Virus record (IMG/VR): IMGVR_UViG_3300035113_000077
Coordinates: 34,651 to 98,650 of that record
DNA: 64,000 nt
Strand: one strand, 5' to 3'
Source: a virus
The notes beneath the pieces were generated by a model. It did not search any database. It was not told the origin of the DNA and saw only the letters and a program-made list of their open reading frames with translations. Positions within the stretch are counted from its first letter, which is position 1. Each line of letters opens with the position of its first letter. This document shows, piece after piece, positions 1-7,897 of the stretch. Both the position numbers and the translations under genes were made by a program.

Positions 1-706
1 ATGTTGCACTATCTACACTCCACCAAGGAAATTCTAGCATTGAAGAAATATAAGTGAACGCGAACCCATGACAGTTAACTTTGTATTCTTCAGCAATTCT
101 AAATATCTTTTCAAAGAACTTTCTTTTAGGTAGAAATCCACGTCTCTTAGCTGGATAGGCGCCGATGCATATGAGTTTGTATCCTTCGTCGCAGTATCTT
201 TTGAAAAAATCTAAACTCATATCTCCATGATACACAGGTGCTGGTCTAATTCCTTTTTTCTCTAGGTACTTTTGCATATCCCAAATTATATCGCAATCTT
301 TTTTATAATCAAAATTGCAGTAGACATCCCAATGTTTACTATCGCTCTTTACAAAATCTATATACTGCTTTACTGTCTTATTCTTCTGTTCTTCGAATTC
401 TTGTTCTGTCAGAATCTTTTTATTTGCTGATAGTTTACCACCTTGCTTTCTTACAAACTGATAGAATGAGAATGCAGAACTATCCATAAATATTCCAACA
501 TTCTTAGCTATAGCTGCATCATACATTTCTCTTATTTTCTCTTGATAGTAAAATGCACCCGGGCAGACATATGCAAAATTTAAGCAACGATATTTTGTTC
601 CAGACCGTTTTATCCAGTCTAGCTCAAATTCGTAGTTCCGATTTTTATGTTCCTTGAGTACAGCACGAAATCCACTCAAGTACATTCTAGGCAATTTAAT
701 TTTCAT
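1..706 (-). CDS. dpdA: DpdA/TGT-like 7-deazaguanine transglycosylase (partial)
   Basis: The start codon is at 706 and the C-terminus lies beyond the left edge; 235 residues are visible. The protein looks like a member of the tRNA-guanine transglycosylase superfamily, which in phages (DpdA) exchanges guanine in DNA for a 7-deazaguanine. Residues 72-80 (IFMDSSAFS) match the place of the TGT catalytic segment TDSGGFQ, with Asp75 as the conserved acid. A middle segment, PVYHGD followed by LICIGAY, resembles the substrate-loop and barrel strands. The last visible residues, FPWWSVDSA, fit the second catalytic Asp (about 232). The preceding gene ends in an ATGA overlap. QueC, QueD and QueE at the other end of the window make the substrate pathway. 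A tRNA-specific TGT is the alternative; the missing C-terminus would help decide. Confidence 0.7.
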   Translation of the reverse strand, partial: MKIKLPRMYLSGFRAVLKEHKNRNYEFELDWIKRSGTKYRCLNFAYVCPGAFYYQEKIREMYDAAIAKNVGIFMDSSAFSFYQFVRKQGGKLSANKKILTEQEFEEQKNKTVKQYIDFVKSDSKHWDVYCNFDYKKDCDIIWDMQKYLEKKGIRPAPVYHGDMSLDFFKRYCDEGYKLICIGAYPAKRRGFLPKRKFFEKIFRIAEEYKVNCHGFAFTYISSMLEFPWWSVDSAT

Positions 707-963
707 GGTCTATCATGATCTCTAGCCACTTTTTGCCCAGTAAATACATTATGAGAATCTTTCATTTGTTGCATCATTGGATTTGTAAGATTTCTAATTT
801 TATTAAATAGATTGTTCCAAGTTTCAGCTTTGTAGGCCTTTGTAATATGCTGAACAATAGTACTTCCAACTTCATAACTACTTAAACAATTCAGTAATTC
901 TATTTCATCATTTTCTAGTTCTAATGATAAACTAAATTTTATTTCTTTTGCTTCTATTTTCAT
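703..963 (-). CDS. hypothetical 86-residue protein
   Basis: No family recognised. The protein begins MKIEAKEIKF and is mostly helical, with an acidic first half and a basic, His-containing C-terminus. The chosen ATG at 963 overlaps the stop of thyX (ATGA), and its own stop overlaps the start of the next gene in the same way. This supports translational coupling. A longer reading frame extends upstream inside thyX but has no ribosome-binding site. The gene sits between thymidylate synthase and the DNA-modifying transglycosylase. Confidence 0.7.
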   Translation of the reverse strand: MKIEAKEIKFSLSLELENDEIELLNCLSSYEVGSTIVQHITKAYKAETWNNLFNKIRNLTNPMMQQMKDSHNVFTGQKVARDHDRP

Positions 964-1826
964 ACTAACTCCGGATGGTTTGGTTTGAAATCTGTAACAT
1001 ATTCTTTTGGAAGTAAGTGACGATATGATCTCCACCCAATGTACTTAGCATATCGTTCATTATCACCCATTGCTTCACAAACATGTTCGAAAGGACTAGC
1101 GTGCATTGGAGTAGAATTAGCTAGACGTTCAAATAGTTTTACGTCTTCAGCAAAATCTCTTTTTCCTTCTTGAGTCAAGTAGGATGTTCTAGCACAGCGA
1201 CCAATTGAAATTCGTTGCCTAGTTAACCAAAGATCATGAACCATTCTTATTTGTAAATCTTCTTCCTGAGTAATATAAGGTGTATGCCAATCACCTTTAA
1301 CTAATTCTTTTGGAGTTGATTTGAAATAAGCAAGTTGAGCCATATAAGCTTGATCTGCAATTGCTTCTGCTGCATCAGGATGGCATCTAAGAGCAAAGTA
1401 ATTTGACCAAGCACCCCAGTCTCCAGTTACACAAACTGTAATCCACATCCAAGGTTCTACTAATCTATTCACCAATTGCTTATGAACATTTAGCCCATTT
1501 TTATCAGCTAAAAATTTAGCCCAACTAATAGCATTATCTCTTGCTTCTAACCAAATACCCTTAGCTTCTTCATAATCTTTTCCTTTCAAAATTTCTGAAT
1601 GTTGCATTCCCTTTTGATTTATTCCAAAAGTTCTAGGAATGTAAGGGTCAACAATTACTCGTTTCAACATTGTTTCAAAAGGAATAGCTCTACTACTAGA
1701 GGCGTTACGAGCAAACATACAATGAGTATTAAACTCTGCATGAATAATTCTAGGGTGGGTTAGTTGCATCGTAGTTAAACGATGTCCATTACAAATTGAA
1801 TCGGCAAGTATTTTAGCTTCGTACAT
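960..1826 (-). CDS. thyX: flavin-dependent thymidylate synthase ThyX
   Basis: This 288-residue protein would make dTMP from dUMP using methylene-tetrahydrofolate and FAD. The N-terminal third carries the ThyX region: LTHPRIIHAEFNTH, then ARNASSSRAIP. The latter corresponds to the RHRxxSxNExSxRY signature in a divergent phage form that keeps the Asn and the SSR. A later stretch, ISIGRCARTSY, also fits ThyX. ATG 1826 is preferred because GGAAGGA lies about ten bases upstream; a nine-codon longer frame exists without such a site. The start overlaps the DUF3310 gene by 14 bases. Together with the dCTP deaminase at 7.9 kb it points to phage control of the thymidine pool. Confidence 0.85.
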   Translation of the reverse strand: MYEAKILADSICNGHRLTTMQLTHPRIIHAEFNTHCMFARNASSSRAIPFETMLKRVIVDPYIPRTFGINQKGMQHSEILKGKDYEEAKGIWLEARDNAISWAKFLADKNGLNVHKQLVNRLVEPWMWITVCVTGDWGAWSNYFALRCHPDAAEAIADQAYMAQLAYFKSTPKELVKGDWHTPYITQEEDLQIRMVHDLWLTRQRISIGRCARTSYLTQEGKRDFAEDVKLFERLANSTPMHASPFEHVCEAMGDNERYAKYIGWRSYRHLLPKEYVTDFKPNHPELV

Positions 1827-2127
1827 TTTGTTTTCTTCCTTCCAATCGTTCAATTCGTCTATTCAAATACCAAGCTGCTTTTTTCAAGTCTTCAATCGTT
1901 TTAACTTTTTGTTTCTTACCTGCTCTAGCAATATACTTCACTGCATTGCCAAGATTAAAATCAAAGTCTAATCCCCAAGCCTCCAAAACTTTTATAACTT
2001 CATAAGTAGTGTCGCCACCATAATGGTTAGGATGATTCACCCATTCTTTCCTCCTATTCTTTCTTGAATTGGATGTTACTGACTTTGATTGAACCATCTC
2101 TTTCTTCATAGTGCCATGTTCTGCCAT
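1813..2127 (-). CDS. DUF3310 family protein
   Basis: This 104-residue protein carries the DUF3310 signature common in phage nucleotide-metabolism regions: VNHPNHY near residue 30, then GNAVKYIARAGKK and EDLKKAAWYLNRRIE. The molecular role of the family is not settled. ATG 2127 has GGAG five to six bases upstream. The in-frame GTG at 2139 lies within the Shine-Dalgarno region and is unlikely. Its 5' part overlaps the previous gene by about 74 bases, and its end overlaps thyX. The stretch before the domain is Ser/Lys-rich and probably disordered. Confidence 0.85.
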   Translation of the reverse strand: MAEHGTMKKEMVQSKSVTSNSRKNRRKEWVNHPNHYGGDTTYEVIKVLEAWGLDFDFNLGNAVKYIARAGKKQKVKTIEDLKKAAWYLNRRIERLEGRKQNVRS

Positions 2128-2302
2128 AGTGCTCTCCACTCCTCAAAATTTTAATTAACCTCTGCTCACCAGTGCTACCAACTTTTCTACATAGCTTTTT
2201 AATTTTCTTAAATGTTGTGCCCACCATTGCCAGAGAAAATGCTTTATAGATCAATGAAGTAGAATGGGCCATTGGATTTCCGGGAAATCGTTTACGACGC
2301 AT
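2054..2302 (-). CDS. small basic hypothetical protein
   Basis: An 82-residue, Lys/Arg-rich protein without a recognised family. The middle (FKKIKKLCRKVGSTGEQRLIKILRSG) could be a small nucleic-acid-binding helical unit, but no firm motif is seen. ATG 2302 has GAGGG eight bases upstream and overlaps the end of the preceding gene by 11 bases. The last 74 bases overlap the DUF3310 gene in another frame, an unusually long overlap here. This lowers confidence, though the start signal is good. Confidence 0.55.
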   Translation of the reverse strand: MRRKRFPGNPMAHSTSLIYKAFSLAMVGTTFKKIKKLCRKVGSTGEQRLIKILRSGEHYGRTWHYEERDGSIKVSNIQFKKE

Positions 2303-2534
2303 ACTTTTCGACCCTCACATATAATCTGCATATTTTTCTATCTTGGCATATTTTACTACACACTAAAGAATGTTTATCATACTGATCTATTTTTCCGAAA
2401 CAAACTGTTTTGTCTTTTTTGGCTTCATTATAACAACTACTACAAATACAAGTCGATGGAAAGAACTTCAAATCTTTAAAGTCTTGTTCAGAGAATTTCT
2501 CTTCACACAAAACACATTGGAAGACTTTAGTCAT
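2292..2534 (-). CDS. small Cys-rich zinc-binding protein
   Basis: An 80-residue protein with cysteine pairs typical of a zinc ribbon: FQCVLCEEKF near residues 6-12, then CICSSCYNEA and later VCSKICQDRKIC. No enzyme family is recognised; a role in binding nucleic acid or protein is inferred from the zinc ligands only. Its start overlaps the stop of the HNH gene (ATGA), so it is probably cotranslated with it. Confidence 0.7.
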   Translation of the reverse strand: MTKVFQCVLCEEKFSEQDFKDLKFFPSTCICSSCYNEAKKDKTVCFGKIDQYDKHSLVCSKICQDRKICRLYVRVEKYAS

Positions 2535-3079
2535 CTTCGTAACCAGGTATTAAAATTTACAACATCACATATTACATTTTTATGTACTTTAAATAACTTA
2601 GCTAATCTAGTTTGTGTATACTTTCCAGTAGCATATAGCTTTCTAATTAATTTAACTATTTTCCAAGTTAATTTTGCATTACCATTATTTTCACCAGTGT
2701 GATCTTTACCATACATCGGATTATTTTTACCACTTCTATTTGTAACTGTATTTCCAATTTTAACTCCATTTCTAACAGCATGTCGCATATTTTCACTACG
2801 ATTACACCACTCTAAATTCTTATAGTGGTTATCACTTTTAATTAAATTCTTGTGGTTAACATGTGGTCTTTTTCTTGTTTTTCCATCAACAAAAGTTACA
2901 GCTATTAACCTATGAACATATAATACTTTTCTTACGCCACCATCTGTTTTTGCAAGTACTTGTATATAACCAGTCTTAGTAACATACTGATTCTTTATAA
3001 CTTTGGTTACACTATTACGTATATACTTACCATTTTTAGTTGCCTCAACTTGATAGCCAGTAACTTTATACCATTTCAT
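2531..3079 (-). CDS. HNH homing endonuclease (copy 1 of 3)
   Basis: This 182-residue protein is a free-standing HNH endonuclease. The N-terminus (WYKVTGYQVEATKNG) resembles a NUMOD4-type DNA-binding element. The core has VHRLIAVTFV, then VNHKNLIKSDNHYKNLEW, where the His and Asn residues are the expected HNH metal-site residues, followed by SENMRHAVRNG. The C-terminus (VKLIRKLYATGKYTQ...LAKLFKV) looks like a helix-turn-helix repeat. Two clear paralogues lie at 32203-32703 and 37573-38100. Such genes cut DNA at intergenic sites lacking them and spread by homing. It sits between the sigma-like gene and a Cys-rich gene, leaving both intact. Confidence 0.88.
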   Translation of the reverse strand: MKWYKVTGYQVEATKNGKYIRNSVTKVIKNQYVTKTGYIQVLAKTDGGVRKVLYVHRLIAVTFVDGKTRKRPHVNHKNLIKSDNHYKNLEWCNRSENMRHAVRNGVKIGNTVTNRSGKNNPMYGKDHTGENNGNAKLTWKIVKLIRKLYATGKYTQTRLAKLFKVHKNVICDVVNFNTWLRR

Positions 3080-3081
3080 GC

Positions 3082-3699
3082 TTATAACTCTACAAAATTA
3101 AATTCCGGTAGCCTACTTACAACATCATTTCTAATCTGTACACAATTCATTAGCTTTCGACAATCAGTTCTATCTAAGCCATACTTAGCTGCTAACTGTT
3201 TGAATTCTACTTTGTCCTTTCTAAATCTAACACTATGAGTATGTATCTTCGTGGCATCCATTTGCAGGAACCACCTTCTCATCGACTCTCTTAGATTGTC
3301 GCTAGCATCATTATATGCTTCAAGGAATGCCCTGCGTATATGTTCGCAGTCTTCAGCAGCTTCTTCCTCTTTTGAAACATCATGACCACCTAGCAACATG
3401 TCTTCTATCATTAGGTCATTAGCATCGAATCTCTTATTTGCATTTAATGTTTCAGCGCACCGATGATAGAAGTTTTCAAGCTTTGTCCACAGTATAGTTG
3501 TTAGCTTTCCTTTCTTTGGATCGAATCTTCCTTTTGCTAAAAACTTTGTTGTTACAAATATTCCATCTTGTATCATATCGCTAATTTCGATATAGCATCT
3601 AGTCTTTGGTGGTAATTTCTTCCATGACTCTATAGCCTTTTTTGCAATCAATCCTTTTACAGCATTTATATCACTATCAGTCACAAGTTTTACCTTCAT
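3082..3699 (-). CDS. phage sigma-70-like factor
   Basis: This 205-residue protein resembles bacterial sigma factor region 2: ISDMIQDGIFVTTKFLAKGRFDPKKG then LTTILWTKLENFYHR, matching the 'Q-G ... FDP-KG-F-T' pattern that binds core polymerase and the -10 element. The C-terminal part (KVEFKQLAAKYGLDRTDCRKLMN) could be a small region-4-like helix-turn-helix. Such phage factors redirect host polymerase to later promoters. The gene has its own candidate sigma70 promoter pair just upstream and a good AAAGG site ten bases before ATG 3699. A repeated TCTGTATAAT motif in this window is a candidate target. A divergent sigma-like regulator of another type is possible. Confidence 0.72.
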   Translation of the reverse strand: MKVKLVTDSDINAVKGLIAKKAIESWKKLPPKTRCYIEISDMIQDGIFVTTKFLAKGRFDPKKGKLTTILWTKLENFYHRCAETLNANKRFDANDLMIEDMLLGGHDVSKEEEAAEDCEHIRRAFLEAYNDASDNLRESMRRWFLQMDATKIHTHSVRFRKDKVEFKQLAAKYGLDRTDCRKLMNCVQIRNDVVSRLPEFNFVEL

Positions 3700-3733
3700 T
3701 TCGTTTGCTACCTTTGTTACTAGATTTAATTAA

Positions 3734-3774
3734 ATTATACCAGTTATTATAAATGGTAGCCAAGTGATTGTCGA
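3734..3774 (-). promoter_or_regulatory. sigma70-type promoter(s) before the sigma-like gene
   Basis: On the minus strand TCGACA (3769-3774) is followed after 17 bases by TATAAT (3746-3751). A second TATAAT at 3734-3739 is preceded by TGG. This 102-base spacer between the exonuclease and sigma-like genes is one of the few gaps in this region, so host polymerase may start transcription here. Confidence 0.6.
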
Positions 3775-3801
3775 GTGTTATATTGTGGGATATTTTACAA
3801 T

Positions 3802-4761
3802 CTAGGGAAGTACGCATATTTCCTGCCTCCTATCAAATATCTCATCTAACTCAAATTTTACTAAGTATTCTAAAGTTTTCCGATAGTTGTATAAATTCCA
3901 GTTTTGTCTATTCAGTCCTTTTTCATCCAGTTCTCGCATAATGTCTCTTATGAGTCTATTTATTTCATTGGATAATCGAGGACTATCCACTTCAGTAATA
4001 ATCTTACACAGATGATAGTTCTCATGCACTTGATACCACAACGATGCAAATCTATCACTATGTAAATTAAATGGTTCTTTAGAATGCATGTGAAAGAACT
4101 TCAAGCTAGGGTCTAATCCAGACTTCAATAGCTTTACTGCTGTCTTAGCTCCAATGCCTTTTATTATGTTACTTATATTGTCGCTCTTATCTCCACAAAA
4201 GGCTCGCATCTTTCTATAGTCTTCTGGCTTAACTCCCCATCGTTTCTCTACATACTTAGGAGTTATAATTGTTCCTTTAACTCCACTTCTCCCCTGAGCA
4301 GCCCAAATCACAATCTTATCTGAAAGTAGTTGTTGAAAGTCTCTATCTCCACTATAAATGATTACTTGAGTTTCTTTATCTGCAATATAGGTAGCTAGTA
4401 TTCCGATCAAGTCATCAGCTTCCAGCTTAGGAACTTCAAAATTCCAAATTCCCATCGTTGTCCATAGTTCTTTGAAAATTGGAATCTGAGAATTTACTAT
4501 AGTTCTAATCTTGCTTAGATGAGCACGATTGCCTTTGTATTCTTTCTTTCTGCCTTTTGTTAGTTCATGTCTCCATGTTTTTCCTGCACCATCCCACACT
4601 ATAATCATTGGAATGTAGTTTAGTTTTCTTTGGAGACTTAGTAACATATTTGTGGCCCCAAATATAACTGATGTCGATTGTCCATGGCTAGACAAAGCAG
4701 AATGAGTGAAATGTGACCTATATGCTAAATTTCTGCCATCAACTAGAAGTACTTGTTTCAT
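3802..4761 (-). CDS. 5'-3' exonuclease / flap endonuclease
   Basis: This 319-residue enzyme belongs to the PIN/FEN nuclease family (T5 D15, T4 RNase H, PolA N-terminal domain) that removes RNA primers and flaps. It shows LLVDGRNLAYRSHF at the N-terminus, EADDLIGILATYI near residue 115, YSGDRDFQQLLS near 140, FCGDKSDNI near 190 and the helix-hairpin GIGAKTAVKLL just after. All the acidic metal ligands expected of the family are present. The stop of the preceding gene is separate, and the downstream gene starts in an ATGA overlap. It belongs to the replication block with primase and helicase. Confidence 0.92.
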   Translation of the reverse strand: MKQVLLVDGRNLAYRSHFTHSALSSHGQSTSVIFGATNMLLSLQRKLNYIPMIIVWDGAGKTWRHELTKGRKKEYKGNRAHLSKIRTIVNSQIPIFKELWTTMGIWNFEVPKLEADDLIGILATYIADKETQVIIYSGDRDFQQLLSDKIVIWAAQGRSGVKGTIITPKYVEKRWGVKPEDYRKMRAFCGDKSDNISNIIKGIGAKTAVKLLKSGLDPSLKFFHMHSKEPFNLHSDRFASLWYQVHENYHLCKIITEVDSPRLSNEINRLIRDIMRELDEKGLNRQNWNLYNYRKTLEYLVKFELDEIFDRRQEICVLP

Positions 4762-5132
4762 CTTGGTAACTTCGGATGTTCATTAAATTCAATAACTAAG
4801 TGTAAGTACTTTCCAATATTACTTCTTAATTCTTCCATCAAGTCATGGCCACCAATAATTAAGTCTTCATCTGTCCAAAGATATCCTGTTATATCGCTGT
4901 AGGCCATACAATATGTTACTTCACCCATTCCGTATAGTTCTTTCAAAAATTCTTCTTCTGGGTTTTCTACTGGTTCATCACTTATGTAATAATGTACTGA
5001 TAAATAATTTCCATTTTCTCTAATATCTGATTCTATAGTTTCAGCTAAGATTTCATCATTTAATTTCAAAACTTCTGTTTCAGTATTATTTCCTTCTACT
5101 AATATTCCTTTGTATATCTTTTCAACTGACAT
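4758..5132 (-). CDS. acidic hypothetical protein
   Basis: A 124-residue, strongly acidic protein with no recognised family. It mixes predicted strands (GNYLSVHYYIS, GEVTYCMAYS) and helices (LMEELRSNIGKYLHLVIEF). ATG 5132 has GGAG six bases upstream; an upstream in-frame GTG would place the site inside the gene. It overlaps primase by 11 bases and the exonuclease start by four, so it is probably cotranslated with the replication genes. Confidence 0.75.
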   Translation of the reverse strand: MSVEKIYKGILVEGNNTETEVLKLNDEILAETIESDIRENGNYLSVHYYISDEPVENPEEEFLKELYGMGEVTYCMAYSDITGYLWTDEDLIIGGHDLMEELRSNIGKYLHLVIEFNEHPKLPR

Positions 5133-6096
5133 TCTGAACTCCACGATAATCTGTTGCCAACATCGACTTAATCTTTATTTCAATTGCCCAAGTGAATAAT
5201 TCTGCATGAGTAAATAGTCTAACAATATACTTTTTGCCATGATTTACATAAGCATTATTTATATCTTTAAACTTTGGATTCATAAAAGATACATAAACAT
5301 TAAACTCTGCTTCTTTCAATTTCTTCAAATCTTTCAATGCACCTTTTAGTCCAGGTCTGTCCATATCAGGCACACGAATTATTTTCTTATAGTGCTTCAA
5401 TAACTTTAGATCTTTATCTCTTAACACTCTACCCGGGATTCCAATTACATCTACTCCATATTGAGATAAAACTCTTTCACCAGATAGTTTATCAATAGCA
5501 CCTTCAACTAGCATTGCAACATCAGACTTTTTCTCAGGTACTCCATACAAAGTCTTTTTGCCCTTTGAATTCTTATAGCGCAGAAATTGCTTTCCTGTGA
5601 AATCTCTTCCAATGTATCCATAGAGCTTATCTTTACGAAAAATAGGTAGAATAATTCTATTGCTATATGGACCAGCAAGGCAGAAGCCAATCTGATATTT
5701 TTCAATTTGTCTATCACTTATTCCCCTATCCCTCAAGTAATGATAAGCTTTACGAAAGTCTTTATCTTTTTTCAGTGGCCATAATAGTTCAAATGATTTA
5801 GGTAGCTGACCATCGAATTCTTTCTTTTCTTCAATCCGAGAAGTTAGTTCTTCGATGTTTTCTTTTTCTATTTCTAATTTCTTAAGAACTTTATCTATAG
5901 TATCATGTCTAGATGCCCATGAGCAGTTAAAACAATAAGCAACATTCTTTTTTACATTGATTCCTAATCTAAATCTTGTATCTAATGTTTCACCTTGGTC
6001 AAAGCAAAATGGGCAACAGATATTAATTTCATTTGGTTTATCATCGCTAGCATGATTTTCAATTCCACGAATATCTAATAGCTCTTTGAAATTCAT
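5122..6096 (-). CDS. DnaG-type DNA primase
   Basis: This 324-residue primase has the CHC2-type zinc ribbon near the N-terminus (Cys28, Cys31, Cys55, Cys58; CPFC and CFNC). A catalytic core with a TOPRIM fold follows: MLVEGAIDKLSG near residue 200 supplies the acidic residue, and VPDMDRPG near 245 the DxD pair. GYIGRDFTGKQFLRYKNSKG resembles the primase polymerase core. It is shorter than bacterial DnaG and lacks an obvious helicase-binding domain, as in many phage primases. ATG 6096 lies three bases after the upstream stop; an earlier TTG is possible. The replicative helicase is two genes upstream. Confidence 0.9.
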   Translation of the reverse strand: MNFKELLDIRGIENHASDDKPNEINICCPFCFDQGETLDTRFRLGINVKKNVAYCFNCSWASRHDTIDKVLKKLEIEKENIEELTSRIEEKKEFDGQLPKSFELLWPLKKDKDFRKAYHYLRDRGISDRQIEKYQIGFCLAGPYSNRIILPIFRKDKLYGYIGRDFTGKQFLRYKNSKGKKTLYGVPEKKSDVAMLVEGAIDKLSGERVLSQYGVDVIGIPGRVLRDKDLKLLKHYKKIIRVPDMDRPGLKGALKDLKKLKEAEFNVYVSFMNPKFKDINNAYVNHGKKYIVRLFTHAELFTWAIEIKIKSMLATDYRGVQNVS

Positions 6097-6098
6097 TC

Positions 6099-6524
6099 TT
6101 ATTGACCCATTACGCAACCAGGGCTAATACCTACTGCTTCGCTCCAACAATATCCATCTTTATATTTTTTAATTCTAATAATATCATTTTCTTTTAGCAT
6201 TGAACAAACTTGAATATGGTCTCCCCACGCACGAAATGTCATTTGCATATTATCCACTTCAACATTAAATTGGCAACCTTCAATTTTATAAACTATAGTT
6301 GATTTGTCATTTTCTTTACCAGCAATTGCTCCAACAATGGCCCCCGTTTTTCCTGCTACTAACCCACCTACAATTGCACCCGGTATAGTATCATCTTCAT
6401 TATTCTTAGTTTCAGGTTGAAGTAATATTCTTACATCCGTAACTTTTGCTTTTAATTCAAGTGGTGGTTTATCTATTTCACATCCAATTACAAACAATAT
6501 AAATATTACAAAAATACTTTTCAT
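6099..6524 (-). CDS. glycine-zipper lipoprotein
   Basis: A 141-residue predicted lipoprotein. A short hydrophobic signal ends in the lipobox FVIGC, so Cys15 would carry the lipid. Around residues 48-68 is a glycine-zipper stretch (GAIVGGLVAGKTGAIVGAIAG), like outer-membrane glycine-zipper lipoproteins. The C-terminal half is a small beta-rich domain with paired cysteines. Lying between primase and helicase, it is out of place among cytoplasmic replication proteins. A superinfection-exclusion or envelope-altering role is an inference from phage lipoproteins such as T5 Llp; no sequence link to Llp is claimed. Confidence 0.8.
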   Translation of the reverse strand: MKSIFVIFILFVIGCEIDKPPLELKAKVTDVRILLQPETKNNEDDTIPGAIVGGLVAGKTGAIVGAIAGKENDKSTIVYKIEGCQFNVEVDNMQMTFRAWGDHIQVCSMLKENDIIRIKKYKDGYCWSEAVGISPGCVMGQ

Positions 6525-6525
6525 A

Positions 6526-7893
6526 TTAGTCCTTTTCCTTCTTTGCTTTCTTAGCTTCTCTTCGATACTGTTTTAATGTTCTATCTCTGTCAAAGAACGT
6601 ACCGTGCTCGAAGTCACTAAAGATGTTCCATCCAATTTCAGACTTATCATTTTTGTTCTTGGTAACATATATGAATTTACTATCATCACCCCAATCACCT
6701 TTACCTACACCTATGCAACAAAAACTTTTCTTGATCTTACCATAATCTTCCCCGATCAATTCTTTGGTAATATATTTCTTACCTTCACCTTTTCTATTTG
6801 TCTGAGCAGCAATCCATCCAAGAAGATTCCTTCTTGCCATTAATCGTCTATAATCTTTATGGATATCAGATAGTTCCATTCTTCTACCGGCAGCATCCTT
6901 ACCATACTTAACTGCCGGTTCGATTTCTTCATCATAGTCTGTTAGAATGGCATCAGCAATGAATCCTTTATTTCTTTCTCTCTCCCAAATTTCTTCTATT
7001 CTAGCAACAGATACTCCACCTTCAGTTCCATCTATAATTTTTAATCTAGAATGAATTAGTAATTTTATCTTTCTAAACTTTCTTCTAAATTTCCTATTCT
7101 GATCACCAAGTTCTTTTGTAGCTATTCCAGTTAATAAGGCATCAAATCTATCTTCAGTAATTTCTCTATTATCTTCAAGAGTAATATAAATAACATTTAA
7201 GCCTTGTAGGATATAAGCAAATGCAATCCAAATCAATAAAAGTGATTTTCCATTTCCAGAAGGGGCTAAAGCAATTCCATATTGCTTTCTAGTAATAGCT
7301 CTAATACTTTCATCCCACGGATCAATTAGTAGTAGTGGATATCTAACAAATCGTTTCTGAGCTTCTCTACGTTTTATTCTATCTTCTGTATTGGTTAGGT
7401 AGTCAGTTGATTCATGCTTATTCTCACTGAAGCTCTCAACACCATTCATGCATATCTTGTACCACTGTTCGTCGGATAATTCACCTTTTTCCAATAGCTC
7501 AGCAGCACGTTCTACAGCTATTTTCTTCAGTCTATTCTTTTTGAATTTAATTACTTTTTCAGCTACTGAATCTACTGATATAATATCTCGTTTTGTATCG
7601 CTAACTTCCTTTACAATTTTGAGAAGCTTTTCAGTTTGCTTCTCACCCATTTTCTTTTCATCAGCATAGTCAATGATGAAAGTTCTAAGTAAAGGACCAA
7701 TTGGTTCTCTAGTCTTATTCCAATGTTCAAAAGCTAATTTCGCAATTGTATGATTTTCATAACCATCATCTTTACTTACTGGTTTAAAGTCATCAGCAGA
7801 TAAAAGGTATCCAGTATCACGTAAAAAATTTCTATCTCTACAAATGAAACTAAGTAATATCTTTTGAAACTCAATGTCTCTGATGATATTCAT
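6526..7893 (-). CDS. DnaB-like replicative helicase
   Basis: This 455-residue protein has a RecA-type ATPase domain typical of phage replicative helicases. Walker A is APSGNGKS near residue 212, and a strand ending ILTDYDEE near 316 fits Walker B, although the usual DYLQL is changed. An arginine-rich stretch (RKFRRKFRKIKLLI) and IAAQTNRKG near 365 fit the DNA-contact loop and sensor. The first 170 residues are helical, like the DnaB N-terminal domain. With the neighbouring primase it would form the replication fork machinery. No separate loader is recognised nearby. Confidence 0.88.
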   Translation of the reverse strand: MNIIRDIEFQKILLSFICRDRNFLRDTGYLLSADDFKPVSKDDGYENHTIAKLAFEHWNKTREPIGPLLRTFIIDYADEKKMGEKQTEKLLKIVKEVSDTKRDIISVDSVAEKVIKFKKNRLKKIAVERAAELLEKGELSDEQWYKICMNGVESFSENKHESTDYLTNTEDRIKRREAQKRFVRYPLLLIDPWDESIRAITRKQYGIALAPSGNGKSLLLIWIAFAYILQGLNVIYITLEDNREITEDRFDALLTGIATKELGDQNRKFRRKFRKIKLLIHSRLKIIDGTEGGVSVARIEEIWERERNKGFIADAILTDYDEEIEPAVKYGKDAAGRRMELSDIHKDYRRLMARRNLLGWIAAQTNRKGEGKKYITKELIGEDYGKIKKSFCCIGVGKGDWGDDSKFIYVTKNKNDKSEIGWNIFSDFEHGTFFDRDRTLKQYRREAKKAKKEKD

Positions 7894-7897
7894 TTAG

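Noticed and set aside
2264-2702. Plus-strand open frames (2264-2479, 2370-2702)
   Set aside because: They lie over minus-strand Cys-rich and HNH genes, have no ribosome-binding site and a hydrophobic translation typical of the reverse frame of AT-rich genes.
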